64,000 nucleotides of DNA from Lysinibacillus sp. B2A1 (GCA_002973635.1 CP027224.1:3854501-3918500); one strand, 5' to 3'. Positions 50,040 to 59,991 are shown, counted from the stretch's first letter. Numbers and translations are program-made. Notes: a model not told the origin generated them from the letters alone.

Positions 50040-51783
50040 AATAATGACGAGAATTATTCAGTGGATTGGTCCATACAAAAAACGTTTATACCTTGGATTT
50101 ATACTGTCTTTTTTGCAATCTATTTGTATTGCCCTACCGATTGTTATAACTGCTAATGGCTTGCAAATAATGCTTGATGACTATTATGGAAAAAACGCTT
50201 TAGAGATAGATGCAATCTGGTTGCTGTTACTGTTTTTAGTGCTAGCCATTGTCGGTCGTTTTATCTTTGCCTATTTAAAGGCACGTTATCAGGAGAGCAT
50301 CGGCTATGAAATAACAGCAGATCATCGTATCAAAATGGGACATACCTTGAAAAGGGTCTCACTTGGATTTTTTCAGCAGCATCGGATAGGTGATATTAAT
50401 AGTACCGTTACAACAGATTTGTCCTTCTTTGAAATGATGGGAATAAAAATGATTGATGTCGTTGTAAATGGTTATATTCTAACATGTACAATGATTCTAT
50501 TTTTATCATTCTATCAACCAATTATGGCTCTCGTAGCAATTGGCGGTATTATTGTGTCAGCTATATTCCTGCGACTATTACAAAGACATAGTCGAAAAAA
50601 TGCTAACCTCCATCAGCAAAGTCAGCACCAGCTTGTTAGTGCTACTTTAGAATACTTACGTGGCATGTCTGTTATTAAGAACTTTAATCAGGAAGGTATT
50701 GCTTCACGTAATATACAGGATGCCTTTCGCAATAGTAAGCAAGTAAATATATCTATTCAGAAAGGATTCGGCGTTTTCAATGTTGGACACCGATTAGCCT
50801 TAAAGTTTGCTTCTATATTACTTGTATTTGTTGCCTGTTATTTTGTGATGAATGGCGAAATGACACTTGCGGATATGATTCTTATTACGTTATTTTCATT
50901 TGTTATGTTTGATAGTATTGAGCCCATTAGCGATGCAACACATGTGTTGGAAACGATTAATCATACGCTCGATAAACTAGAGTCTATTGAAAATACAACA
51001 TTTATTGACGAAGAGGGTCAAGATACCATGCTTGCGCAATATGGAATTCAGTTTGATCAGGTTTCCTTTGCGTACGATGAAAGACCTATCATTCAGGATG
51101 TATCCTTTACAGTCGAGGAAGGCACAACCACAGCAATTGTTGGACCATCTGGCTCTGGAAAAACCACTCTTTGCAATTTGATTGCCCGATTCTATGATGT
51201 TGACACTGGAGCTATCTGTATTGGCGGTACTAATATTCGCTCAATGCAGTTAAACAATTTATTATCATCGATTAGTATGGTATTTCAAAAAGTCTATTTA
51301 TTTAACGAAACCATTTATAATAACATTCTTTTTGGGAATCCAAATGCTTCAAAGGATGATGTCATAGAAGCAGCCAAAAAGGCACAGTGCCATGACTTTA
51401 TTATGTCACTGGAAAATGGCTATGATACGGTTCTAAGTGATGGTGGCTCCTCTTTATCTGGCGGGGAAAAGCAGCGTATCTCGATTGCCCGTGCTATTTT
51501 GAAAAATGCACCCATTATTATATTAGATGAAGCGACAGCAAGTCTTGATCCAGAGAATGAAACACATATTCAAGCTGCATTAGAAAAATTAATTCAAGGA
51601 AAAACAACCATTATCATTGCCCATCGATTAGCAACGATACAGAATGCCAATCAAATTATCGTTTTAGAAGATGGTCAAATAATTCAACAGGGAACACACC
51701 ACTCATTAATGAAAGAAAAAGGTGTATATCGTCGTTTTATTGATATTCGACAGACCGCAGAAAATTGGAATCTTACCACGTAA
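50032..51783 (+). CDS. ABC transporter with fused membrane and ATPase domains, YbtP/YbtQ-like (second)
   Basis: 583 residues, partner of the preceding protein. ABC_membrane domain about 1-310, then GPSGSGKTTLCNLIARF, MVFQKVYLFNETIYNNILFG, LSGGEKQRISIARAILKNAP, LDEATASLDPENE and the H-loop IAHRLATIQ. Both halves of the heterodimer carry a normal Glu after Walker B, so both sites look catalytic. Last gene of the rightward operon; a hairpin terminator follows. Import of the ferric chelate through the membrane, or its export, are both compatible with the fold; synteny with YbtPQ favours import. Confidence 0.92.
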   Translation: MIKIMTRIIQWIGPYKKRLYLGFILSFLQSICIALPIVITANGLQIMLDDYYGKNALEIDAIWLLLLFLVLAIVGRFIFAYLKARYQESIGYEITADHRIKMGHTLKRVSLGFFQQHRIGDINSTVTTDLSFFEMMGIKMIDVVVNGYILTCTMILFLSFYQPIMALVAIGGIIVSAIFLRLLQRHSRKNANLHQQSQHQLVSATLEYLRGMSVIKNFNQEGIASRNIQDAFRNSKQVNISIQKGFGVFNVGHRLALKFASILLVFVACYFVMNGEMTLADMILITLFSFVMFDSIEPISDATHVLETINHTLDKLESIENTTFIDEEGQDTMLAQYGIQFDQVSFAYDERPIIQDVSFTVEEGTTTAIVGPSGSGKTTLCNLIARFYDVDTGAICIGGTNIRSMQLNNLLSSISMVFQKVYLFNETIYNNILFGNPNASKDDVIEAAKKAQCHDFIMSLENGYDTVLSDGGSSLSGGEKQRISIARAILKNAPIIILDEATASLDPENETHIQAALEKLIQGKTTIIIAHRLATIQNANQIIVLEDGQIIQQGTHHSLMKEKGVYRRFIDIRQTAENWNLTT

Positions 51784-51800
51784 AAATGCCCATGAACTTC

Positions 51801-51840
51801 AGTAGTACAGACATTGATGAAGTGTTTGTACTACTATTTT
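51801..51840 (+). terminator. Rho-independent terminator of the transporter operon
   Basis: AGTAGTACA pairs with TGTACTACT around a loop of about 17 bases, followed by ATTTTTAT. Confidence 0.75.
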
Positions 51841-51969
51841 TATATTAAATTGGATCCCCTCTTATTATCCTTGAAAATATTGTATCCTTCTATCAACAAG
51901 TTTGTAAATATTGTTAACTTTTAACATTTATGTTTTAATGTCCAAATAAATATGTTACTCTATAAATAG

Positions 51970-53064
<1,095 letters not shown>

Positions 53065-53095
53065 CATTTTAAGCACTTGCTCTTATAAATTATTG

Positions 53096-53136
53096 AAAGG
53101 ACCAGGCTCCAACTAAATGGAGTGCCTGGTCCTTTT
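53096..53136. terminator. Strong bidirectional terminator
   Basis: AAAGGACCAGGC/GCCTGGTCCTTTT stem between the acylase gene and the converging MFS gene. Confidence 0.9.
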
Positions 53137-53176
53137 GATAGGATGAGTTACTTCAAACCGATTCAAGTACAATAAG

Positions 53177-54343
53177 TCATGCTTGTTGATTACTTTTCTT
53201 CTTATTTATAAAATCTGCATAAACTAGAATACCAACTATTATAAAGCTTAGGCTCACTAGACGGAAAATCATCTCCAAGCTTATCCATTCTGCTAAAATC
53301 CCTAAAACAAATGCGCTAATGCCAACACCAACATCAAAGCTAGAAAGAAACGTTGCATTGGCTGCCCCACTTTTTGCTTCATCCACTTTTTGAACAGTCC
53401 ATGTTTGTAAGCACGGCATAATTGTTCCGTAACCTGCCCCGAATAATATCGCAGCAATGATAAGCGATAAATCATTTGTTGTATAGGACAACACGACAAG
53501 TGATAAAAATCCTAATATTGCTGACACAATGATAATAGACCAAGGTCCATTTCTATCAAACCATTTTCCTGTAAATGGTCGTAATAAAGTGGAAACAATC
53601 GCATTGATAAGAAAGAATAAGAAAATATGTTTTATTCCCTTTTGTTCCCCATAAAGAACTAAGAAGGTTATAATCGCTCCAAAGCCAAGTGTCGTAATAA
53701 CGGTCAATAATGCTTGGAACCTTACTTCTTTTTCAAAAATCGCTTCTACAAATCGAAATGGCCGCTTCTCATATTTAACAGGTGTAGATGAATGGACAAA
53801 TTGAAGCCCTACTATCGCTAACAGGCTGAGTATAACTGATGAATAAATTAAAATTTGGAAGGAAAAGGCGTTATAGAGAAGAATACCTATACTTGGTGCA
53901 ATTATTGCGCCAACTGTTGTTGAAATAGAGAAATACCCTATTCCTTCTCCTAATCTAGCTTTTGGAATTAGATCGACAACCATTGTACTATTGGCTGTCG
54001 TTGATACTCCCCATGCTGCTCCATGGAAAAATCGTAACAATAGGAAAATCCAAATAATGTTAAGAAAAGGATACAGCATAGTAATGATCAATAAAGTCAC
54101 ACATGCTCCAATCGCAAGATGTTTTCCTTTATTATCAATCAAATAGTAACCCACGAAAGGTCTGATTAAAATTGCACCTATCGTAAATATGGTTGTTACC
54201 AAGCCTACTTGAATAGAAGAGGCATTAAGGCTTAATAAATAGGCTGGTAAAATTGGTAGTAACATCTCAAAGCCTATAAAGATTAAAAAATTACTTATAA
54301 ATAAAAATAGAAATGATGATGTAAAAATTTTTTGTTTTTTCAT
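53177..54343 (-). CDS. MFS transporter
   Basis: 388 residues, 12 predicted helices. Motif A is present as RPFVGYYLIDNKGKHLAIG and a second copy in the C-terminal half as LLRPFTGKWFDRNGPWSI; FHGAAWGVSTTANSTMVVDL belongs to helix 4. General DHA-type exporter pattern. Relatives include YfkF-like and staphylopine/aurachin-type exporters, so release of the neighbouring siderophore is thinkable, but the gene is separated from that locus by the acylase gene and two terminators and no iron box was seen upstream. ATG after GAGGAAATATATC. Confidence 0.88.
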   Translation of the reverse strand: MKKQKIFTSSFLFLFISNFLIFIGFEMLLPILPAYLLSLNASSIQVGLVTTIFTIGAILIRPFVGYYLIDNKGKHLAIGACVTLLIITMLYPFLNIIWIFLLLRFFHGAAWGVSTTANSTMVVDLIPKARLGEGIGYFSISTTVGAIIAPSIGILLYNAFSFQILIYSSVILSLLAIVGLQFVHSSTPVKYEKRPFRFVEAIFEKEVRFQALLTVITTLGFGAIITFLVLYGEQKGIKHIFLFFLINAIVSTLLRPFTGKWFDRNGPWSIIIVSAILGFLSLVVLSYTTNDLSLIIAAILFGAGYGTIMPCLQTWTVQKVDEAKSGAANATFLSSFDVGVGISAFVLGILAEWISLEMIFRLVSLSFIIVGILVYADFINKKKSNQQA

Positions 54344-54534
54344 GATATATTTCCTCGCTTCTAATTATTTTTTAAATTAGAAGCGATTGGCACACTGAAA
54401 CATTCCTAAATTGTCTAAGTTTTTTAAACAACAAGTCTCACCCTTTCTAACACTGTTATATTGAGAGATGACATTAATTTTTGTCTATTTGGACAAGCAT
54501 CTCATCATTGTATCCATCCCGATTCTTCTCCTGT

Positions 54535-54566
54535 AAAACAAAAAAGACGCCATCAAATCCGGCGTC
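54535..54566 (-). terminator. Rho-independent terminator of the 47-codon gene
   Basis: On the minus strand GACGCC...GGCGTC stem directly followed by TTTTTTGTTTT. It lies about 45 bases after the stop of the small gene at 54612-54755. Confidence 0.85.
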
Positions 54567-54611
54567 TAATTATGGCTTTGTATAATGCACAAACATGAAA
54601 AGTTCTAATTT

Positions 54612-54755
54612 TTATAATACAAAGGCAAAAAGCTTCCGGCTATTTGCTATATGAAGTTTACTTAAAAAAGTACAGACTGGTCCCTTTAACAGTAAATCAT
54701 CTAGTTGTAAATATGTCTTTACTTCAGTTGCAATTCTTCTGAAAACAGTTTCCAT
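54612..54755 (-). CDS. Small protein of 47 residues
   Basis: Starts METVFRRIATEVKTYLQLDD and ends SRKLFAFVL. GAGAGGAGGCAAAAAGTC gives a near-ideal ribosome binding site 9 bases before the ATG, and a strong terminator follows, so this is probably a real transcription unit. The upstream extension to 54803 lacks a site. Basic and amphipathic, one cysteine, no signal peptide. No family recognised; a small regulator, a signalling peptide precursor and a toxin-like peptide are all possible. Confidence 0.6.
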   Translation of the reverse strand: METVFRRIATEVKTYLQLDDLLLKGPVCTFLSKLHIANSRKLFAFVL

Positions 54756-55017
54756 GACTTTTTGCCTCCTCTCATTATCAATTAATAGTTTAGTATAATA
54801 CAAGTGGATGAATAATGCAAATTATTCTTTCAATATTTATATGTCATTTATCGGAGTTTTAAAGTTCTCCAAGTTTGTTGACTCATTGGAATGAATTAAT
54901 ACTAAAAAATACTTTCTTCTTGATTCAAGTTAAATCAAGAAGAAGTGCCATTATTGTGATTTATTTAACTAAAGTACTCCAATAAGCATTTATCCTATCT
55001 GCATGTCAACCAAACAT

Positions 55018-55054
55018 AAAAATAGCCCCCTTATCAAATAAATAAGAGAGCTAT
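55018..55054 (-). terminator. Probable terminator of the secreted-protein gene
   Basis: ATAGC-CCCCTTAT against ATAAGAG-AGCTAT stem; on the minus strand it is followed by TTTTTATG. It lies just after the 55072 gene end. Confidence 0.6.
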
Positions 55055-55071
55055 ATATAATTCATAATCTA

Positions 55072-55851
55072 TCACTTACCTTCAACTGGCTTTAATAGCT
55101 TTGCTGGAATAAAATCAAAATTCTTATCTCCCACCATCAAATAACCATTGATCTCAACTCCTGATGAATAAAAGACAGTTCCCTTTAACTCTTTTCTAGC
55201 ATATCTTGTTATCATCGGACCATTGTATAGCTCTGCATCTTCTGTTAATATATAGGAGCATTCATTTCTTGTTATCTTTTCAAAAATTCGAATATCAGTG
55301 CTATCAAGAATACCGGTATTAATTACAGGTCCTCCTTCAATATCTCCTGCACAATAATGGCGATATAATTTGCCCTTCTCAATAGAAACTAGTAATAATG
55401 CTGGAGTACAAACCTCTTCACGTTTTCCAACTTTTAAATACTCACCATATTTGATGTAGGAATATGGATATCCAGGATTTTCAACACCAAGATGATTAAT
55501 ATTGACAAATGCCGGATTGCTATAGAAAGACGCACGAATATCGATTGGTACTTCTTTGAAAACTACCAAATCCGTTGCTTGTACCCGATATTGCCCCATT
55601 TGATAGAAGGTTTTTCCATCATATTTCTCAATATCATACGTTTTAAAGAAATTATTGCGCTTAACCATCAGCGAATCAAATGTACCATCTGGATTTTTCT
55701 TGTATACCTTGATATCTTTTTTAAAGGTCATTTTTCCGGTTTGCCCTTTTACAACTTCTGCTCCATCATACATTACTTTTGCTTCTGATTTTATTGGATT
55801 TACTACTGCAAATACAAAAGCTGCTAGTAACACAATAAATAATTTTTTCAT
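55072..55851 (-). CDS. Secreted protein of unknown function
   Basis: 259 residues from the ATG at 55851 (GAGGAGGAGAATA upstream; a longer frame to 55938 is not used). Signal peptide MKKLFIVLLAAFVFAVVNP with cleavage near SEA-KVM. The mature part is beta-rich (MTFKKDIKVYKKNPDGTFD, EINGYLMVGDKNFDFIPAKL) with SH3-like segments that may be stabilised by the two cysteines in EEVCTPALLL and YRHYCAGD. Exported, probably cell-wall associated. Family not recognised. Confidence 0.8.
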   Translation of the reverse strand: MKKLFIVLLAAFVFAVVNPIKSEAKVMYDGAEVVKGQTGKMTFKKDIKVYKKNPDGTFDSLMVKRNNFFKTYDIEKYDGKTFYQMGQYRVQATDLVVFKEVPIDIRASFYSNPAFVNINHLGVENPGYPYSYIKYGEYLKVGKREEVCTPALLLVSIEKGKLYRHYCAGDIEGGPVINTGILDSTDIRIFEKITRNECSYILTEDAELYNGPMITRYARKELKGTVFYSSGVEINGYLMVGDKNFDFIPAKLLKPVEGK

Positions 55852-56200
55852 TATTCTCCTCCTCAGTTTCATTTTAAAAATATTAATTTCTGAATATACT
55901 AGTGATTTTAATGGAAATATAGCAATGTAAAAAATCAATAATTTCAGAGTATTTCACCTTTAATATAATTTCTTCTCAATTCTGTACCTCACCAAGCTAA
56001 AACAAACACAAATAACCACTTGTTCTTTAACTATAGTATCCATTGGTTTTGAATCAATTAATCAATTTCGCTTTGGCGTAATTGTAGCTACCGCTTCGCT
56101 TTCGCACAGATAAACAATGCGTCTGGATTTAGAATTGTGCCTAGGCCTGCACGAGGCAGGTCAGTTAGCCGTTTTCGCAGGATGCTAAGGTATTCATTAA
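55852..56200. other. Intergenic stretch with a dispersed-repeat copy
   Basis: No gene. Positions about 56060-56140 hold the longer copy of the repeat also found at 11958-12003 (AATCAATTTCGCTTTGGCGT... GAATTGTGCC), here with about 36 extra bases in the middle and followed by a GC-rich arm GGCCTGCACGAGGCAGGTCA. It is followed immediately by the acetyltransferase gene end. Confidence 0.55.
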
Positions 56201-56623
56201 TTATTTGTATTCCAAAACCCAATACTTTTCTCCAGGTTTCCCTTCTTCCACAACTTTCTTCCAACCCTTATTTTCATAGAATTTCAGTGCCTTATGATTT
56301 TCAGACACACACTTCAAACTTAATGGCGTATTCATTTTATCTATGGAGGCATTCATTAATAAACTACCAACACCCTTACCTGAGCAAGTAGGATCAACAA
56401 AAAGACAGTGTATAATGTTATTTGCTAAATATAGTGCCGCAAACCCCAGGATTTTACCATCTTCCTCAACTAAAAAGACATAATCCTCATTTGTATCATT
56501 ATCGAAATCTTCTAATGTCAATTCCTCTGCATTTTCCCAATGAAAATTATTGCGACGTGATTCCAGATATATGCGTCTTAAATCAGGGTAATCTAATTCA
56601 CTTGCTTCTCTAATAATCATCAT
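56201..56623 (-). CDS. GNAT N-acetyltransferase
   Basis: 140 residues from ATG at 56623 or 56620 (GGAGAGTTAT before them). MMIIREASELDYPDLRRIYL is the standard first strand and helix; LFVDPTCSGKGVGSLLMNAS is the acetyl-CoA loop; ALKFYENKGWKKVVE the C-terminal helix and strand. Substrate unknown. It stands alone. Confidence 0.9.
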   Translation of the reverse strand: MMIIREASELDYPDLRRIYLESRRNNFHWENAEELTLEDFDNDTNEDYVFLVEEDGKILGFAALYLANNIIHCLFVDPTCSGKGVGSLLMNASIDKMNTPLSLKCVSENHKALKFYENKGWKKVVEEGKPGEKYWVLEYK

Positions 56624-56855
56624 ATAACTCTCCAATTCTTTTAAAATATAACACAAATCCCATATTTTAGCCTATGTATTTTAAATTGAAATCAAAATTT
56701 TATTACTCCCTCTAAACTAAGCATAATATTTCAATCCAATGAACAGTTAGATAGAATCGGTTTTATGCAGATTAATTGACTAAACAAAAAACCACTCATT
56801 GTTAAGCGGTCTTCTTATAAGCTATTCTTTTTGCATTCTAAAATTAAAATATAGT

Positions 56856-56999
56856 CTAATAATCCTCTGAAAAACCATCTTTAAAGAATTCTAGTATTTC
56901 TTCACCATAAAACGAAAAAAACAGCAAAATAAAAACAATTAAAAGGGCTAAACTACCGAATATAAGGGTAAACACTATCCCAATTTTTTTATCATTCAC
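56856..56999 (-). CDS. Small single-span membrane protein (47 residues)
   Basis: GTG start at 56999 with GGAGGGACTTAA before it. Starts NDKKIGIVFTLIFGSLALL and continues IVFILLFFSFYG, one membrane helix, then an acidic tail (EEILEFFKDGFSEDY). A weak hairpin with a T-run (about 56789-56814) could terminate it. Not recognised; not long enough to be found by a routine length cut-off. Confidence 0.6.
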   Translation of the reverse strand: MNDKKIGIVFTLIFGSLALLIVFILLFFSFYGEEILEFFKDGFSEDY

Positions 57000-57343
57000 T
57001 TAAGTCCCTCCGACACCTTCATTTATGTTTTTATGTGCTTTATTTTAAACCTGTACCGTCATAAAATTGTGTTTTATTTTTCATTATATATCTGCTCACA
57101 TAATTCTCGAAAATTACAACCACCTCAATGCCATTTTCCAAGCGTTTGTTCAAAGCCCTCGAGGTCTACGGGTTCATTGGAAAAATATCGGCTTGGTACT
57201 TAATTATTACTTTCATAAAGTTTCAGTGTAAATCAAAAGCTCTATTTACCAACGTTTTTCAATCGTAATATTTTCTTTATTAATCACTAACTGTTACTAA
57301 AAATCGTTTTAGGCACTTTTCAGTCACTTATTTTATAGCCAAA

Positions 57344-57365
57344 GACCACCCATCACGGAGTGGTC
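57344..57365. terminator. Terminator-like hairpin (recurring type)
   Basis: GACCACC/AGTGGTC arms around CATCACGG. It follows the stop of the 57435-58049 gene; near-copies occur at 58187-58208 and about 59923-59944. Confidence 0.65.
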
Positions 57366-57434
57366 TTTATACGGATTATTTAATTAAAGCCTTCATTAGT
57401 TGAAGAAGGAATAACTACAATATCAAACCTCAAG

Positions 57435-58049
57435 TTAGTCCTCCCAATAAAAAATACTATCGAACACTTTATAGATTTCATTCAGTTCTGGAATTGTTAA
57501 AATGGTTGAAATTTTAGTTTCAAACGAGAGTGGTTTAGATAAATACTCTTTTTCTAAAATACTATAACCTGCACTATCTAATTTTGTTATGATTTCTAGA
57601 AATTCTTCTACCATAAAATCTGGAGATTTGGTGATTACTTCATCCGGACAAATATAGCACTTCGCACTAAAATATTCATTCTTTTCCTTCTCAGTATCTA
57701 TAATTGTCTTATATCGAGCATCTTTCGCTATAATAACTACAGGTGCTAATCGACTTATATAGATAGCAAGACCTTCCAAATGAATTTCTGTGCACGAATA
57801 CTCTTCAATATATTTTTCCTCAAGTACACTACCTCCATCTCTTTTATAACAAAAGAAATCGACATAGGAAGCATAGCCACTTCCGTGATGATCCGTTTCA
57901 CATTTGATGATTTTTGAACGATTGAACGTATAATACAGATTTTGAATATATTCCTCGATTAGGTCTTCATCCTTTGTGTTATATGGATATATGTCTCCAA
58001 TTGGCTCGCGTGCAATCATCGTTTGTAGCTGTTCATTTGTATATTTCAA
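57435..58049 (-). CDS. Hypothetical protein
   Basis: 204 residues from a TTG at 58049 (GAGGTAAAGTGAA upstream). Soluble, acidic; MKYTNEQLQTMIAREPIGD opens it, ETDHHGSGYASYVDFFCYKR and HLEGLAIYISRLAPVVIIAK are strand-rich. A late segment reads CYICPDEVITKSPDFMVEEF. It has the look of an SMI1-like or immunity-type protein and lies near a toxin remnant (59277-59640), but I cannot prove a link. Confidence 0.7.
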   Translation of the reverse strand: MKYTNEQLQTMIAREPIGDIYPYNTKDEDLIEEYIQNLYYTFNRSKIIKCETDHHGSGYASYVDFFCYKRDGGSVLEEKYIEEYSCTEIHLEGLAIYISRLAPVVIIAKDARYKTIIDTEKEKNEYFSAKCYICPDEVITKSPDFMVEEFLEIITKLDSAGYSILEKEYLSKPLSFETKISTILTIPELNEIYKVFDSIFYWED

Positions 58050-58186
58050 TTCACTTTACCTCAAATTCAACATTCTTATATATTACTATTTTCCATAAAA
58101 AACCTCATCAAAATTATTTTATCTATATTTATGAAATTAATAACTATATTAACATATATTATGTATTCATATGAAATAAACTTTAG

Positions 58187-58208
58187 GATCACCCATCACG
58201 GAGTGGTC
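58187..58208. terminator. Terminator-like hairpin (recurring type)
   Basis: GATCACC/AGTGGTC arms around CATCACGG followed by TTTTTATGG on the plus strand; located after the stop of the acetyltransferase gene 58263-58790. Confidence 0.6.
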
Positions 58209-58262
58209 TTTTTATGGATTATTTTACTAAAGCACTCCGTTAGCACAATAAAATAACTAAAT

Positions 58263-58790
58263 TTATTTCTGCAAATCGGAGGGTAACATTCCATATACAA
58301 TACTATCTGTCCATTCATTTTTATTCCAAAAATCTTGTTTAAAATGGGCTTCCTTTCTCATCCCTATTCGTTCACACAATTTTTGTGAAGCTGTATTCCG
58401 TGCATCAAGATTAGCTTGTATACGATGTACATTCAATTCATCAAATAATTTAAATACCAAACTACTTACCGCTTCTGTTGCCAAACCTCTCCCAGCTACT
58501 TCATTTGAAAAACTATAACCAATCTCAACAGTGTCTTTCATATCTGTATACCATACAGATAGATCACCAACTACTTTAGTCTTGTATATAACTGCCAAAC
58601 TTAACATTGAACCTTTAGTGAGTACACCGTTTGCTAGCTTCTTATTAAATCTTTTTTGCATATCTTCATGAGTCCACTTATTATGTAATAGGAACTTACA
58701 TGTATCAGCATTATTATAAATAGCAAATACATCCTGTAAATCAGTACTCTTAAAAGGTCTAATTATTAATCTTTCTGTTGTGATTTCCAA
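58263..58790 (-). CDS. GNAT N-acetyltransferase, RimJ/RimL type
   Basis: 175 residues from a TTG at 58790 (GGGGAGGCGAGCTAAC upstream). MEITTERLIIRPFKSTDLQD, EIGYSFSNEVAGRGLATEAV and HRIQANLDARNTASQKLCER with IGMRKEAHFKQDFWNKNEW define an Acetyltransf_3 protein. The likely substrate is an amino group on a protein or small molecule. Single gene. Confidence 0.92.
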   Translation of the reverse strand: MEITTERLIIRPFKSTDLQDVFAIYNNADTCKFLLHNKWTHEDMQKRFNKKLANGVLTKGSMLSLAVIYKTKVVGDLSVWYTDMKDTVEIGYSFSNEVAGRGLATEAVSSLVFKLFDELNVHRIQANLDARNTASQKLCERIGMRKEAHFKQDFWNKNEWTDSIVYGMLPSDLQK

Positions 58791-59276
58791 GTTAGCTCGC
58801 CTCCCCTACATTCATTCTATAAAATAAAACAAAAACCCACAATGTTTGAGAACCAAGTAAAAAACTATAAATTCTAGTAATGCCATTTAACTACAAGGAT
58901 TGTAATAATTGAAATCAATCCTATTGTTTCACATAAAAGAATGATTGACCCAAAAACATTTTTTCATAGTATTTAAACCTCATTCTTAGATTTTACCTTG
59001 ATACATATTTCACCATAGTAAATTAAAATCCTTCCTCCACTTAACTTCACAGTTAGCCATCCATGTAGCGCAAAATCAACACTGAAAGTTGATTAAGTTC
59101 TTTCATGGTAGTTTAATAATCCCTTATACCACTTTCATTTGGATGAGTATTTCCATTTACCATTCCAGCCAATTATCTAACGATGGTCAGTATGCACTCA
59201 ACCTTACTAAATGTCCCTACAAATACGCCTCTTAATGATCTTGCCAATCTGACTATTCTTCGTTATCTAGTGTCTC
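58791..59276. other. Gene-free stretch
   Basis: About 490 bases, AT-rich, no frame with a start site or recognisable motif. It lies downstream (minus strand) of the toxin remnant, where an immunity gene would be expected in an intact system; I see none. Confidence 0.5.
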
Positions 59277-59640
59277 TCATATACTTGAAGAATCATCGAA
59301 AGCATTAGATAAATTATCAAGAACAAGTTTCTTGCCTTTTGCAACGTCAAAAATGCCAATGCTATTTAGCTGCAGCTCCATGGAAAGAGAACTTGCTATA
59401 TAGTTTTTTTTACCCGTTGCATTCCCGAAAATGAAATCCAATTTTGATCCAAAGTAAGGAACGCCTTCACACTAACCTGAATTCACTTCCATATCATTCG
59501 ACTCATTACAGCTTTTCTCATTTGGTTCTGTTGGTTCTTCACCTTCCGGATCAGGTTCTGGAACTAAACTTGGGTCAACATCACCAACTACTAAATCATC
59601 ACCATTTACTTTAATTTGTAATACTATTCTAGAACAAATA
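59277..59640 (-). pseudogene. Polymorphic-toxin C-terminal domain, broken by an in-frame stop
   Basis: On the complement, a frame reading VNGDDLVVGDVDPSLVPEPD, an acidic proline-rich linker and NDMEVNSG hits a TAG at 59472-59474. It then continues in the same frame as CEGVPYFGSKLDFIFGNATG, KNYIASSLSMELQLNSIGIF and KLVLDNLSNAFDDSSSI before the natural stop. The second part resembles a toxin C-terminal domain found at the end of LXG/RHS/haemagglutinin-type polymorphic toxins (pattern KLDFLLGNATG-x-HNI-x-RS-x-SM-x-QL-x-SIGIFD). Its conserved HNIxRS appears altered to NYIASS. The upstream part of the toxin is missing. Family assignment is from memory. Confidence 0.5.
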
Positions 59641-59642
59641 AA

Positions 59643-59681
59643 TAGCCCAGTCTCTATATTAATTGAGAGCCTGGGCTTTTT
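59643..59681 (+). terminator. Rho-independent terminator
   Basis: AGCCCAG-TCTC/GAGA-GC-CTGGGCT stem followed by TTTTTGTG on the plus strand. It cuts across the 5' side of the toxin-remnant frame, another sign that frame is no longer a gene start. Confidence 0.7.
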
Positions 59682-59991
59682 GTGTATAGTTGAGGAATGG
59701 TGCATCTTAACCCTTTGTGCAGAAGGGAAAAGTTGCACCTAAATTATTATATCAATTTAAGTATTCCTGGAAAATCCAACAAATGGATTAAAAAGAAATA
59801 TAATCACATAGACTTGGATAATATACATTTTTAACTAAGTTTATCCAATTAATAAAAAATCTTTAATTACACTAACCTGTTCCCATTACTATTATTACTA
59901 ACTTGAAAATACAAAAGATTAACCATCCATCACAGAGTGGTCGCTTAGTTTATTCAGTTAAGCACCTTTTCGTTCAGTAAGTAACTAGAAT

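Larger units (their letters stand above)
56657..57434. other. Mostly gene-free stretch
   Basis: About 780 bases. It contains one likely small membrane protein gene (56856-56999) and, at 57344-57365, a hairpin of a type repeated at several nearby gene ends. Otherwise nothing recognised; sequence is AT-rich with many stops. Confidence 0.5.

Noticed and set aside
53177..54343. MFS gene as part of the siderophore locus
   Set aside because: Separated by the penicillin acylase gene and two terminators, opposite strand, and no iron box seen; could still export the siderophore but unsupported.
59472..59738. 88-codon frame as a complete gene
   Set aside because: Its 5' part crosses a strong terminator, and the frame continues beyond the stop as a toxin domain; treated as part of a pseudogene.
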